Assembly: GCA_019426215.1 (NCBI GenBank)
Contig: CM033408.1
Coordinates: 10,977,077 to 11,041,076 of the forward strand
Direction of reading: 5' to 3'
DNA length: 64,000 nt
From: Buddleja alternifolia
Taxonomy: Eukaryota; Streptophyta; Magnoliopsida; Lamiales; Scrophulariaceae
The position numbers and the translations under genes were made by a program. Shown here piece after piece: positions 20,685 to 32,884 of this stretch (the first letter of the stretch is position 1; each line of letters opens with the position of its first letter). The notes under the pieces are model-generated. The model was not told the origin of the DNA. It made no database searches and saw nothing but the letters and a program-made list of their open reading frames with translations.

Positions 20685-21688
20685 CTAATAAAATGCATGT
20701 GCGTTGCACGTGATCTACTATGTGTATTTTGTATTATGATTTTTTCCATGAAAGTCATTGTAGCTAAATTATCTATCATATCATGTCATAATGATATGAC
20801 ACAAAGATTCAATCGAAAAAAAGAAGAATTGATGAGTTTAACAGTTCTTTTTTCTCTCTCTCTTGCAACGGCTAATTGCATACTAATCACGTTTTGATTG
20901 ATTTTCTTCTTAATTATCTATTATTGTTAAATTTGCAGTTTAAGAAGTAAATTATTGAACCCCCGTCTAAGTGTTCATTTTTCCACTTCACTTTTCTATC
21001 ATCATATTATTTCAATTTTAGACTGAATCTTGATTTATCCATTGGATTATGCCAAAATCTTATCATTTTCATGAACTTGGTTTTTTTCCCCCCCTCTTAT
21101 ATGTATATTCCTCAGATCCATCCATTATTAGTGCTTTCGATTTGTGAATAAACTTTTTTCCAAAATTTTTAAAATAATATTAAAAAAATAAATTATTTGG
21201 AACATTTATGTCCAAATTGTAAATGAGTTAATATGAGATTACTGAATATCATTTATATGAATAACAGAAAATGTTATGTTTTTTTTAATCAAAAATAAAT
21301 AAATAAATTATAATGCTCATGTCATCTACCATTTAATCCCACTTTGTAAACAGTTAATGGTTGACATTCATTCATGCATGACAAAATAACTGGATATAAA
21401 CATACGTTTTTAGTTATCAACCTAAAATTGCTAGGAAAAGCATGTTACGAAACTCAAGTTGAATAAACGTTGAAGTTATTGACAGGTCATTCTCTTCATT
21501 TGGAGTTCAATCGAGATTCTATTCCTCATAAATAGGCATTTAAAAGTTGAGATTGATTTAATTTTAATAAAATATTAAAAAAATACAAAACATTAAAAAC
21601 TACTCACATCATATTATTTAGGATTTTTTTTGTTATGTGTATTTTTTTATCTACGTAAACTGTGGCACTGAGTGCTTTTAATTTGATA

Positions 21689-21730
<42 letters not shown>

Positions 21731-22852
21731 AATATATGATTATAGATATTACTATATTTGACAATATCGAAATTGGGAGCATGTCTTTTTACTCAGATAT
21801 TACTTTTGTAATTGCGAAAAAGTTAAAAACGTAAAATAATCTAATTTAATGGTGTCATTAATCATTTAATCTCATTGCGTGAACTGTGAAGGATCATGTA
21901 CACAAATATTAGAAAAAATAATCAACCACCCGCCCCAATTCATTTAAAGATAAGTATATAACCCTTCTATATTTTTATATATTTTTGAAGACTTTTTCAC
22001 GTTTGCTCGTCAATTAACTTATTTGTATTATAATGCTAGAGGACAAAGAAAAGGGAAATTTCGGTAAAAATAAATAACTATATTAATTCCATGGCATTTG
22101 TTGTTAAAAAAATAAATAAATTCTAAACAAAATTGTCATTGGTTTATTTTTTTATGGAGTAAAATTTCTTCCTTATAATATATTTTTTTCTCCTTTTCAA
22201 TTAGGTGTTTGATGTGACGAACTCTCATAATGTTAGAAATATTTTTTTATTTTATGTTCTTATCTTTCCAACTAAGTTTTTAAATTAATATTTAAAAGCC
22301 AATTAACTGGGGAAAAAATCAAATTCTTAATATGTAAAGCATGCAATATATTTCCAATAGATGCGTCCTTTTCGACTCAAATTTAATTTTTTAGATTTTT
22401 TTATTTATAGAATTCATGTGGGATACACATTGAAATATGTGACATATGATATATTTTATTTAGAGTACATTTAAAAGTCTTATGTAGCTCATAAGATGAA
22501 AAACAATTATTATCATTCAAGAAAAAATGTGTGGTGGAATACATATATTATATGTACTCACTATGAATATATATCAACCATTTTTACAAAAATATTCAAT
22601 AAAATAAAGAGATACAAAGTTACATGTGAGTATATACAATGAACATAAAACTTATTTATTGAAGTAGTGTATACAATGAACACATTTATTATCATTGAAG
22701 GTTATATTAAATTAATTATTAATATAATCGATCCACTTACTTAATTAACCTTACTTTTTTCCTAGTATAGTATTCAGGTATGGTTATTTTAGTCTTCACA
22801 AAAAAGTTAAAAAATGTAAATCATTCCCTATCATCCACACTTTTATAATAGA
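20685..22852 (-). mobile_element. Probable non-autonomous Helitron
   Basis: On the minus strand it begins TCTATTATAAAAGTGTGG, preceded by A, and ends in a short GC hairpin (CACGTGCAACGCACATG) followed by an A/T tail and TTAG, then T. That matches Helitron structure: 5' TC, 3' hairpin about 10 bases from a CTRR-like end (here TTAG), and A/T target. A second copy of the 5' end, with TCTATACTATTATAAAAATGTG, lies near 37513. The 2.2-kb interior is AT-rich with no RepHel gene. Confidence 0.5.
21689..21730. repeat. (AT)n(GT)n compound microsatellite
   Basis: About twelve AT units run straight into nine or so GT units. Likely length-variable. Confidence 0.95.
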
Positions 22853-23523
22853 TATATAGGTTATAGATATGGACTAAATACTGCTCTCGTTGCAGAGCTA
22901 ACACCAATAGTGCATAGAAGTGCTAAGTGGAGAGATAATAGGGGTGATCGCGGTTCGGTTTTGCAATTTTTTTTATTAATTTCAAACCGAATTGCCAAGT
23001 GCGGTTTGGAGAAAATTAAATTTGAAATTGCGATTTTGTAAATCAAAACAGACTGTGCGGTTCGATGTGGTTCAGTGCGGTTTGGCGGTTTTTCAAGTTA
23101 TTTTACATTTTAAAACTAAATAAGGAAACAATGTTTGTCATATTTTGGTACAACATGCTGTACTTGTTTGTTTATTAAAATTTGTGCACTAAAATTTGCA
23201 AAAGAATATTGTAAAGTATATTATAAAGTTATAAAACAACATTTAATCTAATACGAAATGGTTATTACAAATAAATATAATATATAATATTTTTTTACGT
23301 CAAAACTCTTCAAGTGTCCATTATATATGAAAAAATATAACACTAAAATATCATAAGACATTATCACTTTAAAAGTCTCAAGTACAAATGTTGATTGAAT
23401 ATATTATTAATCATATAAAAAATATGACCATATTAATTCAATAACAAATATTAAATAAAACTACAAATATGAATAGTATTACGAGTAAAACCTATTAAAA
23501 GTTCGAATTAAAAAAGAATAATA

Positions 23524-23564
<41 letters not shown>

Positions 23565-23799
23565 ATATGGATCAAATACATCCCTTGCCATTAAGTAAGA
23601 TATAAGACCCAATCTAGGCCTTTGATTCAATTTGATCCCAAGGTCTACATTTAACACATTTAACTGATTTAATAATTTGTTTTAATTATGTAAAGGGCAT
23701 TTTAGTCATTAAATTATAACTAACAGATTCAATTTAATACACAGTATCAAATCAAATCCCCAGTTTCACGAGCCATTACCGATTTCATTATATTCTTTC

Positions 23800-24030
23800 C
23801 ATAATCACATATATCAGCAAAATTGATAAGAGATATTTTTTTACTCATTCAATTCATCATCAAATCGATTGTTTTTCAGTAAAATTGATTCGAGATATCG
23901 TTTTACCCGTTCAATTCATCATCAAATCGGTTGTTTTCCAACAAAATTGATACGAGATATTGTTTTATTCCCGTTCAATTCATCATCAAATCGATTGTTT
24001 TTCAATAAAATTCGAGATCGGGGCTGTAAA
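23800..24030 (+). repeat. Tandem repeat of about 60 bp, three to four units
   Basis: Units read roughly ATTCATCATCAAATCG(A/G)TTGTTTT followed by an AAAATTGATxCGAGATAT stretch, at about 23849, 23908 and 23969, with substitutions between units. Non-coding, inside TIR copy B. Confidence 0.7.
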
Positions 24031-24204
24031 GATCGAAGGATATGCAGAAATCGAATCCCTATTCATCATCTTCTTCTGTTTTCAATTCAATTTTTTCGGA
24101 ATTCTTCTTTTGTTATCAATTATGTGTCTGCAAATCATCATTAAGCAACTGATCTAATGTAATAGATAGAGTGAATTTGAACAAATGAGTTTCTCTTTAT
24201 TTCT

Positions 24205-24955
24205 CTGTAACGGACCATTATACACTACAATACAAACCATTATACACTACAATATAAACCATTATACACTGTGAATTTTTATACACAACTATATAGAATG
24301 GTATAACAGATTGTAGATTAGATTCATTATTATACATTACAATACAAACTATACACTATAATACAAACCATTATACACTGTGAATTTTATACATAACTAT
24401 ATAAAATGGTATAATAAATTATAGATTAGATTTGTTATTATATACTACAATACAAACCATTGGAAGTCTCCCACAAACCATTGTTTTTCTTCACTAATAG
24501 AATTTATTTGACATGTTTTGATGGGTGAACAGCTATCAGACATTCATTGGTGGTATAAGACAACAATTTCTATTAATTTTGAAAAAAGTGTAGGCATATT
24601 ATGCAAGCGTGCATATATGTAACTTATCAAAATACACATCAATATATATGATGTATATGCATTACACAAAAATCATATTATTAACACAGGAACTTATAGC
24701 AAGTGTTATCTTCTTCTTTATGGATTCAACTTATAAATCTTATTTTATAGAATAGTATAACAAATTATAGATTAGATTCATTATTATACACTACAATACA
24801 AACCATTATACACTACAATACAAATAATTATACACTACAATACAAACCATTATACACTGTGAATTTTATACACAACTATATAGAATGGTATAACAGATTA
24901 TACATTAGATTCATTATTATACATTACAACACAAATCCAGTATACACCGACGAGT
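24205..24955. repeat. Array of TTATACACTACAATACAAACCA units
   Basis: Short units containing TTATACACT and ACAATACAAACC recur in blocks at about 24218-24272, 24330-24385 and 24780-24865, separated by a longer repeated segment (TGTGAATTTTATACACAACTATATAGAATGG-type, described at about 24261, 24378 and 24856). It is the copy B counterpart of the TTATACAGT array in copy A. Confidence 0.8.
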
Positions 24956-25273
24956 TAATGCAAAATTCAGAAATTCAATATTTCAGATTTTGATTTTTTC
25001 AATCTCACGTTGGATATTTCAGAAATTTCAGATTTTAGATTTTGAGAAATTCTGAAATTTCAGAATTTTAATTCAATCAACAACTGATTCTATTAATTTT
25101 CTGTGATTTAATTTTGGCAACAAATTGAGAGATTATAGGGGAGATTTCGGCAGTTTCAAATGGAGAGATTTTAGGAAAGATTTTGTCCCTTTTTTTTGGT
25201 TGGTTAAATGTTGTAAAATGATGTCATTGACTGTTATACCCCTTGATACAATTGGAGCCAAATATCCTAGAGA

Positions 25274-25440
25274 GGATCTTCTATCCCACAATGGTGTGCC
25301 ACAATAGTGTCACATCATTGTGGGATTGACAAGTGTCCATTTAAAAAAAACTGTTAATAATAATTTAAATTAAATGGACACTTGTCAATCCCACAATAAT
25401 GTGACACCATTGTGGCACACCATTGTGGGATAGAAGATCC
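25274..25440. mobile_element. Fold-back MITE, 167 bp near-perfect palindrome
   Basis: GGATCTTCTATCCCACAATG at the left is mirrored by CATTGTGGGATAGAAGATCC at the right. The arms of about 70 bp pair almost throughout, around an A/T-rich loop near 25340-25370. No coding capacity. Superfamily not assigned: a 2-9 bp target duplication is not evident. Confidence 0.8.
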
Positions 25441-25555
25441 GTTCTGCAAATATCCAGCCTATTTATTGATTAATTGTGGACTGTTGGATTTAATGTATCC
25501 ATGGTGTATATTGGGTCTTAGATCTTATCTAAGAGAGGGTATATATTAGATCTTG

Positions 25556-25599
<44 letters not shown>

Positions 25600-25750
25600 G
25601 TGCGGTTCGATTTTTTTAACACTAAATTTGAAACCAAACCGCATAGGACGATGCGGTTGGGTTGCTTAAAAAATTGACAAAAACGACGTTCGGTGCGGTG
25701 CGATGCGGTCGGGCGATTTTTCAAAACCAATGCTCACGCCTAGGAGATAC

Positions 25751-26416
25751 CATTCACCATAAATCTCATTCATCAACGTAATGAAACTCATATAAAATCC
25801 ATCATATAGAAACAATTATAATGGTCTACAACAGGACAACTTAATTGTGTCATTGTGTGAATGTTTGGTAGAACCTCCACATGCTACAAACCCTAGGATT
25901 TATGAAAGGCGATTTTGGTCGTCACCGGATAAATTTGTTATGACTATTGACTACTTGAAATGAACTACTTTCTTCTCTCTTTTTTTCCGGCAAATATCAA
26001 ATGAACTAATACAGTAGCAAATAATTGGAAATCACATTCCCCACATCAGCAAAAGGTTCAATCTTTGTTAGAGATTACTCGTGGCTCTAGCCCGGAACCA
26101 GGGGTCAGTCACATACATGCAAAGAATTTTCTCATAAGTGAGTCAAATTTACCCTAGTTTGGTCAGATGGCTCGTTCCATGTACAAGAGTGCTGTACTCA
26201 TTTACAAGTAATGAATGCAATCTACAAACTGATTTGCAATAACTCAACTGATTTGCCCGAGGTTTGATCATAAAGTGCAGAGTATCTAACTTCCTATTCA
26301 TCTCTACACACAGTTGAAGAAACTGAACACTAGATTGTTTGTGATAGTTTCATCCAACGGACCTGAAGCTACAGAAAAGCTGATGCCTGATAAACTTGTC
26401 AGCAACTTTTAGACCT
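25751..26416 (-). other. 3' flank and probable 3' UTR of the host gene
   Basis: No ORF of note. It lies immediately downstream (minus strand) of the stop at 26417 and is less repetitive than the transposon block to its left. Confidence 0.5.
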
Positions 26417-29400
26417 CTACTCAGTTGATGAATTGGCATGCTTTCTTACGAAGAGCTTGCTTATATCCTCTGTCACAATATTACTCCTGCAGAAATAACA
26501 ACTGTGCGTCAGTAATTACTCACTTGGGGATGTCAAATGAATATCCAAAAAAGAAAAGAAAAATTCAGGACGTCGAGTGGTGAACTATTAATCGAACACG
26601 AAAACAAATCACCAGACAGATGTAAAAGTGAAAATATTACTTCGGCAGCTTTATGGACGATCTATAGCAAAGAAATACTACCAACATTACACAAATTAAT
26701 CGATGCTCACATATTCTACTACTCAGAGTAACAATTATTAACATCAGTTAAGAAGACGAAAACTAACAAACATTTTATTTAAGGAAAACACCATAACAAA
26801 GAGATTCAAACTTTCAGTTTTCTCATGCAGAAATTAATAGTCCTGGTGGCATGCAAATTGATCTTTCACAGTTTGAGGTTTGGTATTAGATTGACAAATT
26901 CCTAGCAACTTAGGTCCCTCGAGGTGGATTCAGTATGGACTTGCTGGAGTGTCAGTCGTAACACGTCTCTCTTCGGGAATCAATCGAATGCCTAAAGAGG
27001 TCCAGACGCCCAAAACTGATCAACAAAAAGTTTCAAATGCAAAACTGAAGTAACTCTACATTTAGTATATCCTAAGGGCTCGGTTGGTTTGTAGGACTGG
27101 ACACCACTTGAGATTAAATTTGTATAGCCTATCCTATGTTCGGTTTGTGGGATACATGAATTGCATATCAAATTTAGTTACCTCTCCCACTATGTTTTGT
27201 ACTTTTTTCATACTTATTACCGGTCCAATTCAAATTAGATTCCACAATCACAGCTCATACTCGAGAGAATTTTGTCAACAGGATGGTGGACTCGATACCG
27301 GGTTGGTTATCAAAGTCAGGGTCTCAATCCAACAATGCAAATACTAGACAGGTTTTGAAACAGCCAATTAAACCGTATCCAACAGACAAATCTAGCCACA
27401 AGATGCCTCACAGATTATGTGGAGTATCCATACACGGCCCTGTGTACCTCACCTCCAAGCCTTACTAGTCCTTCCTTTGGTTGGAAATTGGAACAGGAGC
27501 GCGCAAAAACAAACTTAGCTTCCTTTGGAAGCTTTGCTTTCGGTCGCAGTGGAGCTCTAAATCCATGAATTTCTCTTATTCAAATTTTTCTTGTTCAAAT
27601 TTGTGATTAAAGTGCTTATTCAAGTGGCAATAGAGATAACCTTGTCCCCAACCAAATGATATGTCACCAACAAAATGTAAATACAACATAAAGTACAACT
27701 CTGGATCTCGGTTCTCAATTAGTGGCAAATCTAAACACAGAAAAATTGGCCCAAACTCATACTCGCAATAACCAGTAACTCATCAATCAAATTATAAATG
27801 GCTTATTATCCCTACAGTAAACAAATTCCAATTTGGCACATATAAAGTTAGAAACTTTATAAGAACAGCTATAGAGATTACGCACTCAAGCATTTTCATA
27901 TCATCGTAAATATACTTGAAAGATAAATACTCAGAACTTAAGTAGCATCAGATGATAGCCCCGCCATTGCAATTTGGGCGGGTCATTCTTAGGAGCTCTA
28001 GGAATGGACAAGCACAACCATCCATGTGGAGGTCTCACTTACAGTCCAACATACACGGATAGTTATGATTATAGCGGGATTCAGCATCCCGACACTCCAT
28101 AAGAATAACTCATTTGGGCTAAGCCACACGTGAGTAGAGCCAATGGCAATAAAGTAGAAAGGTAAACAAACCTTCCAGCCAGCTGAGGTGGAAGTAAACG
28201 ACCACCTACTGCATCTGGAACACTTTTAGAATGCTTGATGGACACCTTAGGAACTTTACTACGCGGGCCACTAGCATGCGATCCATTTAAGTCTCTCTTT
28301 CGTGCTGTGCTCTCAGCCATAGCAGCTGCAACTCGGGATGAGTGGTCCAAAACATTCAGTACATTAGATGGAGCAGGTGAATCAAACAGGAGCAAGGCAT
28401 CAGGAAGTTTCAGCTCAGCAGACTGATTAGGACCTACTTCCATTTGTTTACTTGGCTGCACCAAATTCCCAGAAATCCTAAACAATAAAGATAAATATAA
28501 AATAGGAGAACATCATCCAAAACAAGAAAAAAGTGAATGAAGCTGCATAATTCACGTCTTCATAAAATTTATGAGGCCCATAACTAGAGAATCAAAAAAC
28601 AAGACAGGAAACACGTGTGTAAAAACCCCATCAATCAATGATATCCAAGTGATCGAAGCCATTACAGTCGCACAAAAACGCACACCTCAGTGTCATCTGC
28701 AAAAGTGCATTCCATTGTTTGTCTAGGATTTTGAATTGTAATTTTACTGAACAAGAAAATTTTGCCATTGAATATCCCAATCCATCCACAATGTGGAGCA
28801 CTTAAGTTCTTTCTATACATCACATGGAACTTAGCCACACATAAGCCATGTGCAGGGACTATGCGCGACCAATGTTCGCAGTCCACCACGACTCATGAGC
28901 CTCCGGACATTTAAGTGACAATATTATGTGAATCAAAGATGTTTTCCCCTAAAATTCGAGTAAATTTGTGAGTGTCTTGAAACCAAGATGAAACATCTTA
29001 AGTCCAAATTCGAGTAGCCTAAGATGTTTCCCCTAGATTTCAAGACACTGACAAATTCAAAGATAAATATAGCTTGCATTTCAGTCTATTATTTTTTAAA
29101 TAAAAATGCCATTTAAGCATTTAATTTCCTTACTTATTTTCTCTCAACGGCACAGTCCTTAATCAACAACAAAAATATAACCAACAATGGTGAATGGACA
29201 ACCATGATTTCCAATAACGAAAGAATAATTAGAAAGCCCAGATAGACAAACTTAAGAAAGTATTAAATGCCTTTGATAATTTTATATAATTGTTTTTCCC
29301 AAAAGAGATGCATCCTTAATTTGTATATTACTAGGAATGGTATAAAATTTAACACATATATATATATATATATATATAGATAGGCCGATTAACAAAAACC

Positions 29401-29611
29401 CAGAAAGCAGACAACTAAACAAATTAAAGAAAAAAAAAATTAGGAGAAATTACTTCTTGTTGGGGGCATGAGCAAGGTCGTTGTTCGCCGATGTTGAAGG
29501 TGATGAAGGACCTGCTGGAGGGACCCCAAAACGTCGTCGTTTGTCCTCCGTACCAGAAAGTTCTTTTGGTTCGTCTTCATCAGAAGAAGCTGCGTAATCC
29601 ACTAGCGACAT
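26417..29611 (-). CDS. Three-exon host gene, conserved small plant protein of unknown function
   Basis: Exons 29611-29454, 28477-28172 and 26486-26417 join by GT-AG introns of 976 and 1685 bp (phases 2 and 2) into 177 codons. The N-terminus reads MSLVDYAASSDEDE, an acidic start, followed by a basic patch KRRRFG and a Pro/Ser segment. The middle has PDALLLFDSP and a Ser/Lys-rich region with PRSKVPK, probably nuclear-localising. The C-terminal part has LLPPQLAGR|SNIVTEDISKLF, ending in a basic tail. I recognise this architecture from plant proteins annotated as uncharacterised, but cannot name a gene or function; a role in the nucleus is only inferred from composition. All splice sites and frames are intact, and this is the only clearly intact host gene in the window. 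Confidence 0.82.
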
Positions 29612-29840
29612 GATAAACCGAATAATTGTTTTCTTCTCTGATTCCTTCTTTGTACTCTTTTGTTTTTCCCTCTAGACTAGAGAACTGGTCTGTCCATTTG
29701 GCAAATTTTCACTTTGTTTTGACAAAATATGTCTAATAAGTATCATATAAAAAAAATAAATCATTTAGTCCATAAATTAACAAAATTCAGCACATTTAGC
29801 GACCCTTTGGCTTTGTTTGTAAGTTTGTTTTATTTTGGGA
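29612..29840 (-). other. 5' flank of the host gene
   Basis: Pyrimidine-rich just upstream of the ATG (on the minus strand AG-rich), with no obvious TATA box at a fixed distance. It would hold the 5' UTR and promoter, then runs into the LINE poly(A) end at 29841. Confidence 0.4.
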
Positions 29841-31830
29841 TTTTTTTTTTGGTGCAACGTAAAAAACTTTATATATCATCATCAATCATGTACAAACCAC
29901 CACCCTACAAAGGCCCTGCACCCAACACTCCTGGGGCATGAGGCTCCCTTTCCTAATGGTTTACAGGCCATTTAACAATCAAGACTATACTAATATCAAC
30001 TATGTAAAATATATTCTAAAAAATGTGTATCTCTATAGGTTAGCTTCTGTAGGTTAAAGCCTCTAATTCTGATTTTAAGCTCTGTTTTCAACTTCTCCAT
30101 AATGACCTCTTTCTCGGTTTCAAGATGCTTGAAGATTCTTCGATTCCTCTCTAACCAAATGCTATGAACAATCCCCGCCATAGTCATTCTTACAATACGT
30201 TCTTTCAATTTTCATCTCCTGAATGCATAGGCTAGCCAACCCTTCCATCTATCAAAAGTATTCGGATAGTGCTGTACATTCAACCAGTTCATGGTATCCA
30301 TTAGAAATCTTTTCGCCCATGTACACTCAAAATAAAGGTGTTGCACAGTTTCAGTATCATTTTGGCACAAAATACATGTTGTTTCTTCCATATTAACAAA
30401 CCTATTTAGTCTCTCCCTTGTGAGTAGCCGTTTGTGAACTGTTAGCCATGCAATAAAGGAGTGCTTTGGAATATTCATCCTATTCCACACAAAATCTGCA
30501 TTTCTGAATCTTGGCAACTCTCCCTGAAGCCATTCATATCCACTCTGCACCGTATATTCCCCATTTTTTGTTTGCTGCCATGTGTTACCCTCATACCCAT
30601 CCTTGAATTTCCTTTTCAAGCTATGAATTTTCCTCCAAACCCAACTACAATCCATTGGGGGCTCATAGATCCAAAATTCAGCATCCTTCATATAAATTCC
30701 ACTTATCCACTTTATCCAAAGGCTATCTTTTTTTCTAGCCAAATCCCACACTTGCTTTGCAACTGCAGCCATGTTCCAAACCTTACAATTCTTTATATTA
30801 AGTCCACCTGCTCTCTTCTTTGTGCACACAATATCCTAGCTAACCAAGGCCATTTTCCTTTGGTTTCTTTTGTACCCCACAAAAAACCTCTACACTTACT
30901 TTCAACTTCTTTCACTACTGCCTGAGGCAGCACAAATATACCACACCAATACACATAAAGTGAAAAAAGAATCGAATTAATTAGTTGTGCTCTACCTGCA
31001 TAGGATAAATTCCTGAATGCCCAAGAAGTAAGTCTTGCTGCAATTCTGTCCACCAATGAATGACAGTCCATTTGGCTCCATTTTGTTGGAAAAAGTGGCA
31101 CTCCTAAGTATCTCATTGGGAAAGTCCCCTCTGAGAAGCTAGTTATCTGCATCAACTCCTGCTTGGTAGTTTGACTCACCCCTCTGATGTACATGCTAGA
31201 CTTCCTTGGATTTGTATATAGGCTTGTAGTGTATGAAAATTGCTGAAACTGATCCCAAATACTCTGAACTGATGCCCTGTTTGCTTTACAAAAGACCATG
31301 AGGTCATCTGCAAAACAAATGTTGGTTAATTGCATACTTTTGCATGTAGGGTGGAATCTAAAGTCCCTATTTTGCACTGTAATCTTCATCTAGTCAGGTA
31401 CTCCATCACAAGTACAAACAGCAAAGGTGATATTGGATCACCTTGTCTAATCCCTCTTCTCCCGTTGACAAACCCATGGCACTCTCCATTTAGGACAAGA
31501 GTAAAAGAAACTGAGGTAACACATTCCATAACCCACTGGCTAAACTTTTGGGGAAACCTATACCCTTCCATCATCTCCTTAAGAAATCCCCAATCAACTG
31601 TGTCATAAGCCTTTTGCAAATCTATTTTCATCAAACACCTTGGTGATACTTTCTTTCTATTGTACAATCTGACTAATTCTTGGCTTATCAAAATGTTGTC
31701 AATGATTGATCTGTCTTGTACAAAGACACCCTGGTTTTCATTAATAAGCCTAGGAAGTATCAGAGCCAATCTTTGTGTGAGCATCTTGGAAATGCATTTA
31801 TACACAGTTTTGGGTCTTTTCTTGGTGAAA
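29841..31830 (-). mobile_element. L1-type LINE, 5'-truncated and decayed
   Basis: Minus-strand coding pieces give, in order: a reverse transcriptase palm (KIDLQKAYDTVDW, then RGIRQGDPISPLLF) at 31830-31386, the CFADDL active site at about 31310-31290, the thumb region to 30793, a zf-RVT domain (CILCQNDTETVQHLYFEC) in 30829-30212, and a C-terminal piece to 29996. Frames change near 31387, near 30810 and near 30210. A T run at 29841-29850 is the poly(A) tail on the minus strand. The endonuclease and first reverse transcriptase blocks are missing; the 5' break lies near 31815-31830, where similarity to the RPISLC block stops. No target duplication found. Inactive. Confidence 0.9.
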
Positions 31831-32497
31831 ATTTTGGTGAAAAAGTTTATTGGGAGTTGTATATTTTGATGAAATGTATTTGGTTTTGCATTTGATTTTA
31901 TTTTCAAAAGAGACAAAAGTTACTGTAGCATTTAAATCATATAAGTTTTTATCTGAAAAGTTGTATTTATAATTAGTTAATGACTAAAAAATATAATATA
32001 ATATAAGTTTTAACTGATTGTAATATTATGGTTGTATATATTGATGTAATTAGTAGGCACCTTAAAGTAGACACAAATAGGAAGACAATAGGTGACAAAT
32101 TCTTTGACAAAAAAAGTCCTTTTTGGTCAAAAAACATAAAGCAAACAAGTTTTGCCCAAAATTTGTTTGAAAATAGAAACAAACATGTTTGTGTTTGAAT
32201 AAATACATTAAGTCCTCCAACTCTCTAGGAAGTTCGATTTTAGTCATCAATCAATGCGCCTCGCATTTAGTCCAAAATTAAGATTTGTTTGATTTGGGAA
32301 TTTCGGGCTAAATGCAAAGGAGTCTTGAATTTAGGGTTGAAACATTTGAAAACATGAAAATTCAAAGCTATAGACGAAGGTATTAAGGCTCGATGGTTAA
32401 AGAATCAATTTGAAAGAGAGAAAATTAAGGTAATTTGGGGACAGTGGAGTATTCTTTTCCCATTTTTTATTTAGTTTAGATTTTTGGGGGTAATACA
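31831..32497. other. Gene-free AT-rich spacer
   Basis: Contains short T- and A-rich stretches and fragments with stops in all frames. I see no RNA gene, TIR or coding homology. Confidence 0.5.
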
Positions 32498-32668
32498 TGT
32501 TAGACTAATATATTATACGTATCTTATCTCTTTTGTATCTAGTCTAGAATAACTCCTAGCTCCTATTTCCTTGTATGTAGTTAGGTTACATCTTTTCATA
32601 TCTTTTGTATCTTTATATATACTTGGTATAATGAGAATCATCCTCAAGGGGAATTACACAATCCTACA
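32498..32668 (+). repeat. 5' LTR of the short-LTR Copia element
   Basis: 171 bp, TG...CA. It contains TATATATACTTGG as a possible TATA region. It matches the start of the 3' LTR for about 115 bp. Confidence 0.88.
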
Positions 32669-32884
32669 TGGTTTCAGTCACCCAGAATTATTTCTCCTCC
32701 TTTTAGTTGTTTCCCCTCGATGTGAAAATTTTCACTAAAATATCCTCCCTGCCGTTCAATATCCAGCGCTCCGTATTGTGGTTATCTCGTTCGCGGTTGT
32801 TCAATTTTCCTCGCCACCGGTTCACCACTATTGCTCATCCTCGCTCTTTCTCTCTCTTTCTCGTAAGTCTTTTTTTTTTGTTAT

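Larger units (their letters stand above)
23563..25562 (+). mobile_element. Long TIR element, copy B (2.0 kb)
   Basis: Both ends match those of 16866-20580: GATATGGATCAAATACATCC on the left, and on the right GTATATTGGGTCTTAGATCT leading to TTGACCCTATA. Both flanks are long TA repeats (23526-23562 and 25558-25597), so insertion into a TA microsatellite is likely. Shared interior phrases include CTTGATCCCAAGGTCT/TTTGATCCCAAGGTCT, GGGCATTTTAGTCA and GGACTGTTGGATTTAATG. It lacks the zinc-knuckle remnant and has its own short-word array. Confidence 0.65.
22939..25742. mobile_element. Degraded hAT-type element carrying nested insertions
   Basis: The left end TAGGGGTGATCG and the right end (reverse complement TAGGCGTGAGCA) are imperfect inverted repeats. 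Flanking octamers AGAGATAA and GGAGATAC agree at 6 of 8 bases. Subterminal regions are full of GCGGTT/AACCGC words, as in the MITE at 17315. The middle is occupied by TIR element copy B between TA repeats. No transposase is seen. Boundaries are plausible but less certain than for the other hAT elements. Confidence 0.55.

Noticed and set aside
27084..27468. Two overlapping small ORFs inside intron 2 of the host gene
   Set aside because: No recognisable domain, no start context of note, and located in an intron with splice sites supporting the host gene.
28920..29060. Possible hairpin or MITE in intron 1 of the host gene
   Set aside because: AAGATGTTTCCCCTA phrases repeat in direct orientation with imperfect flanks; no terminal inverted repeats or target duplication could be set.
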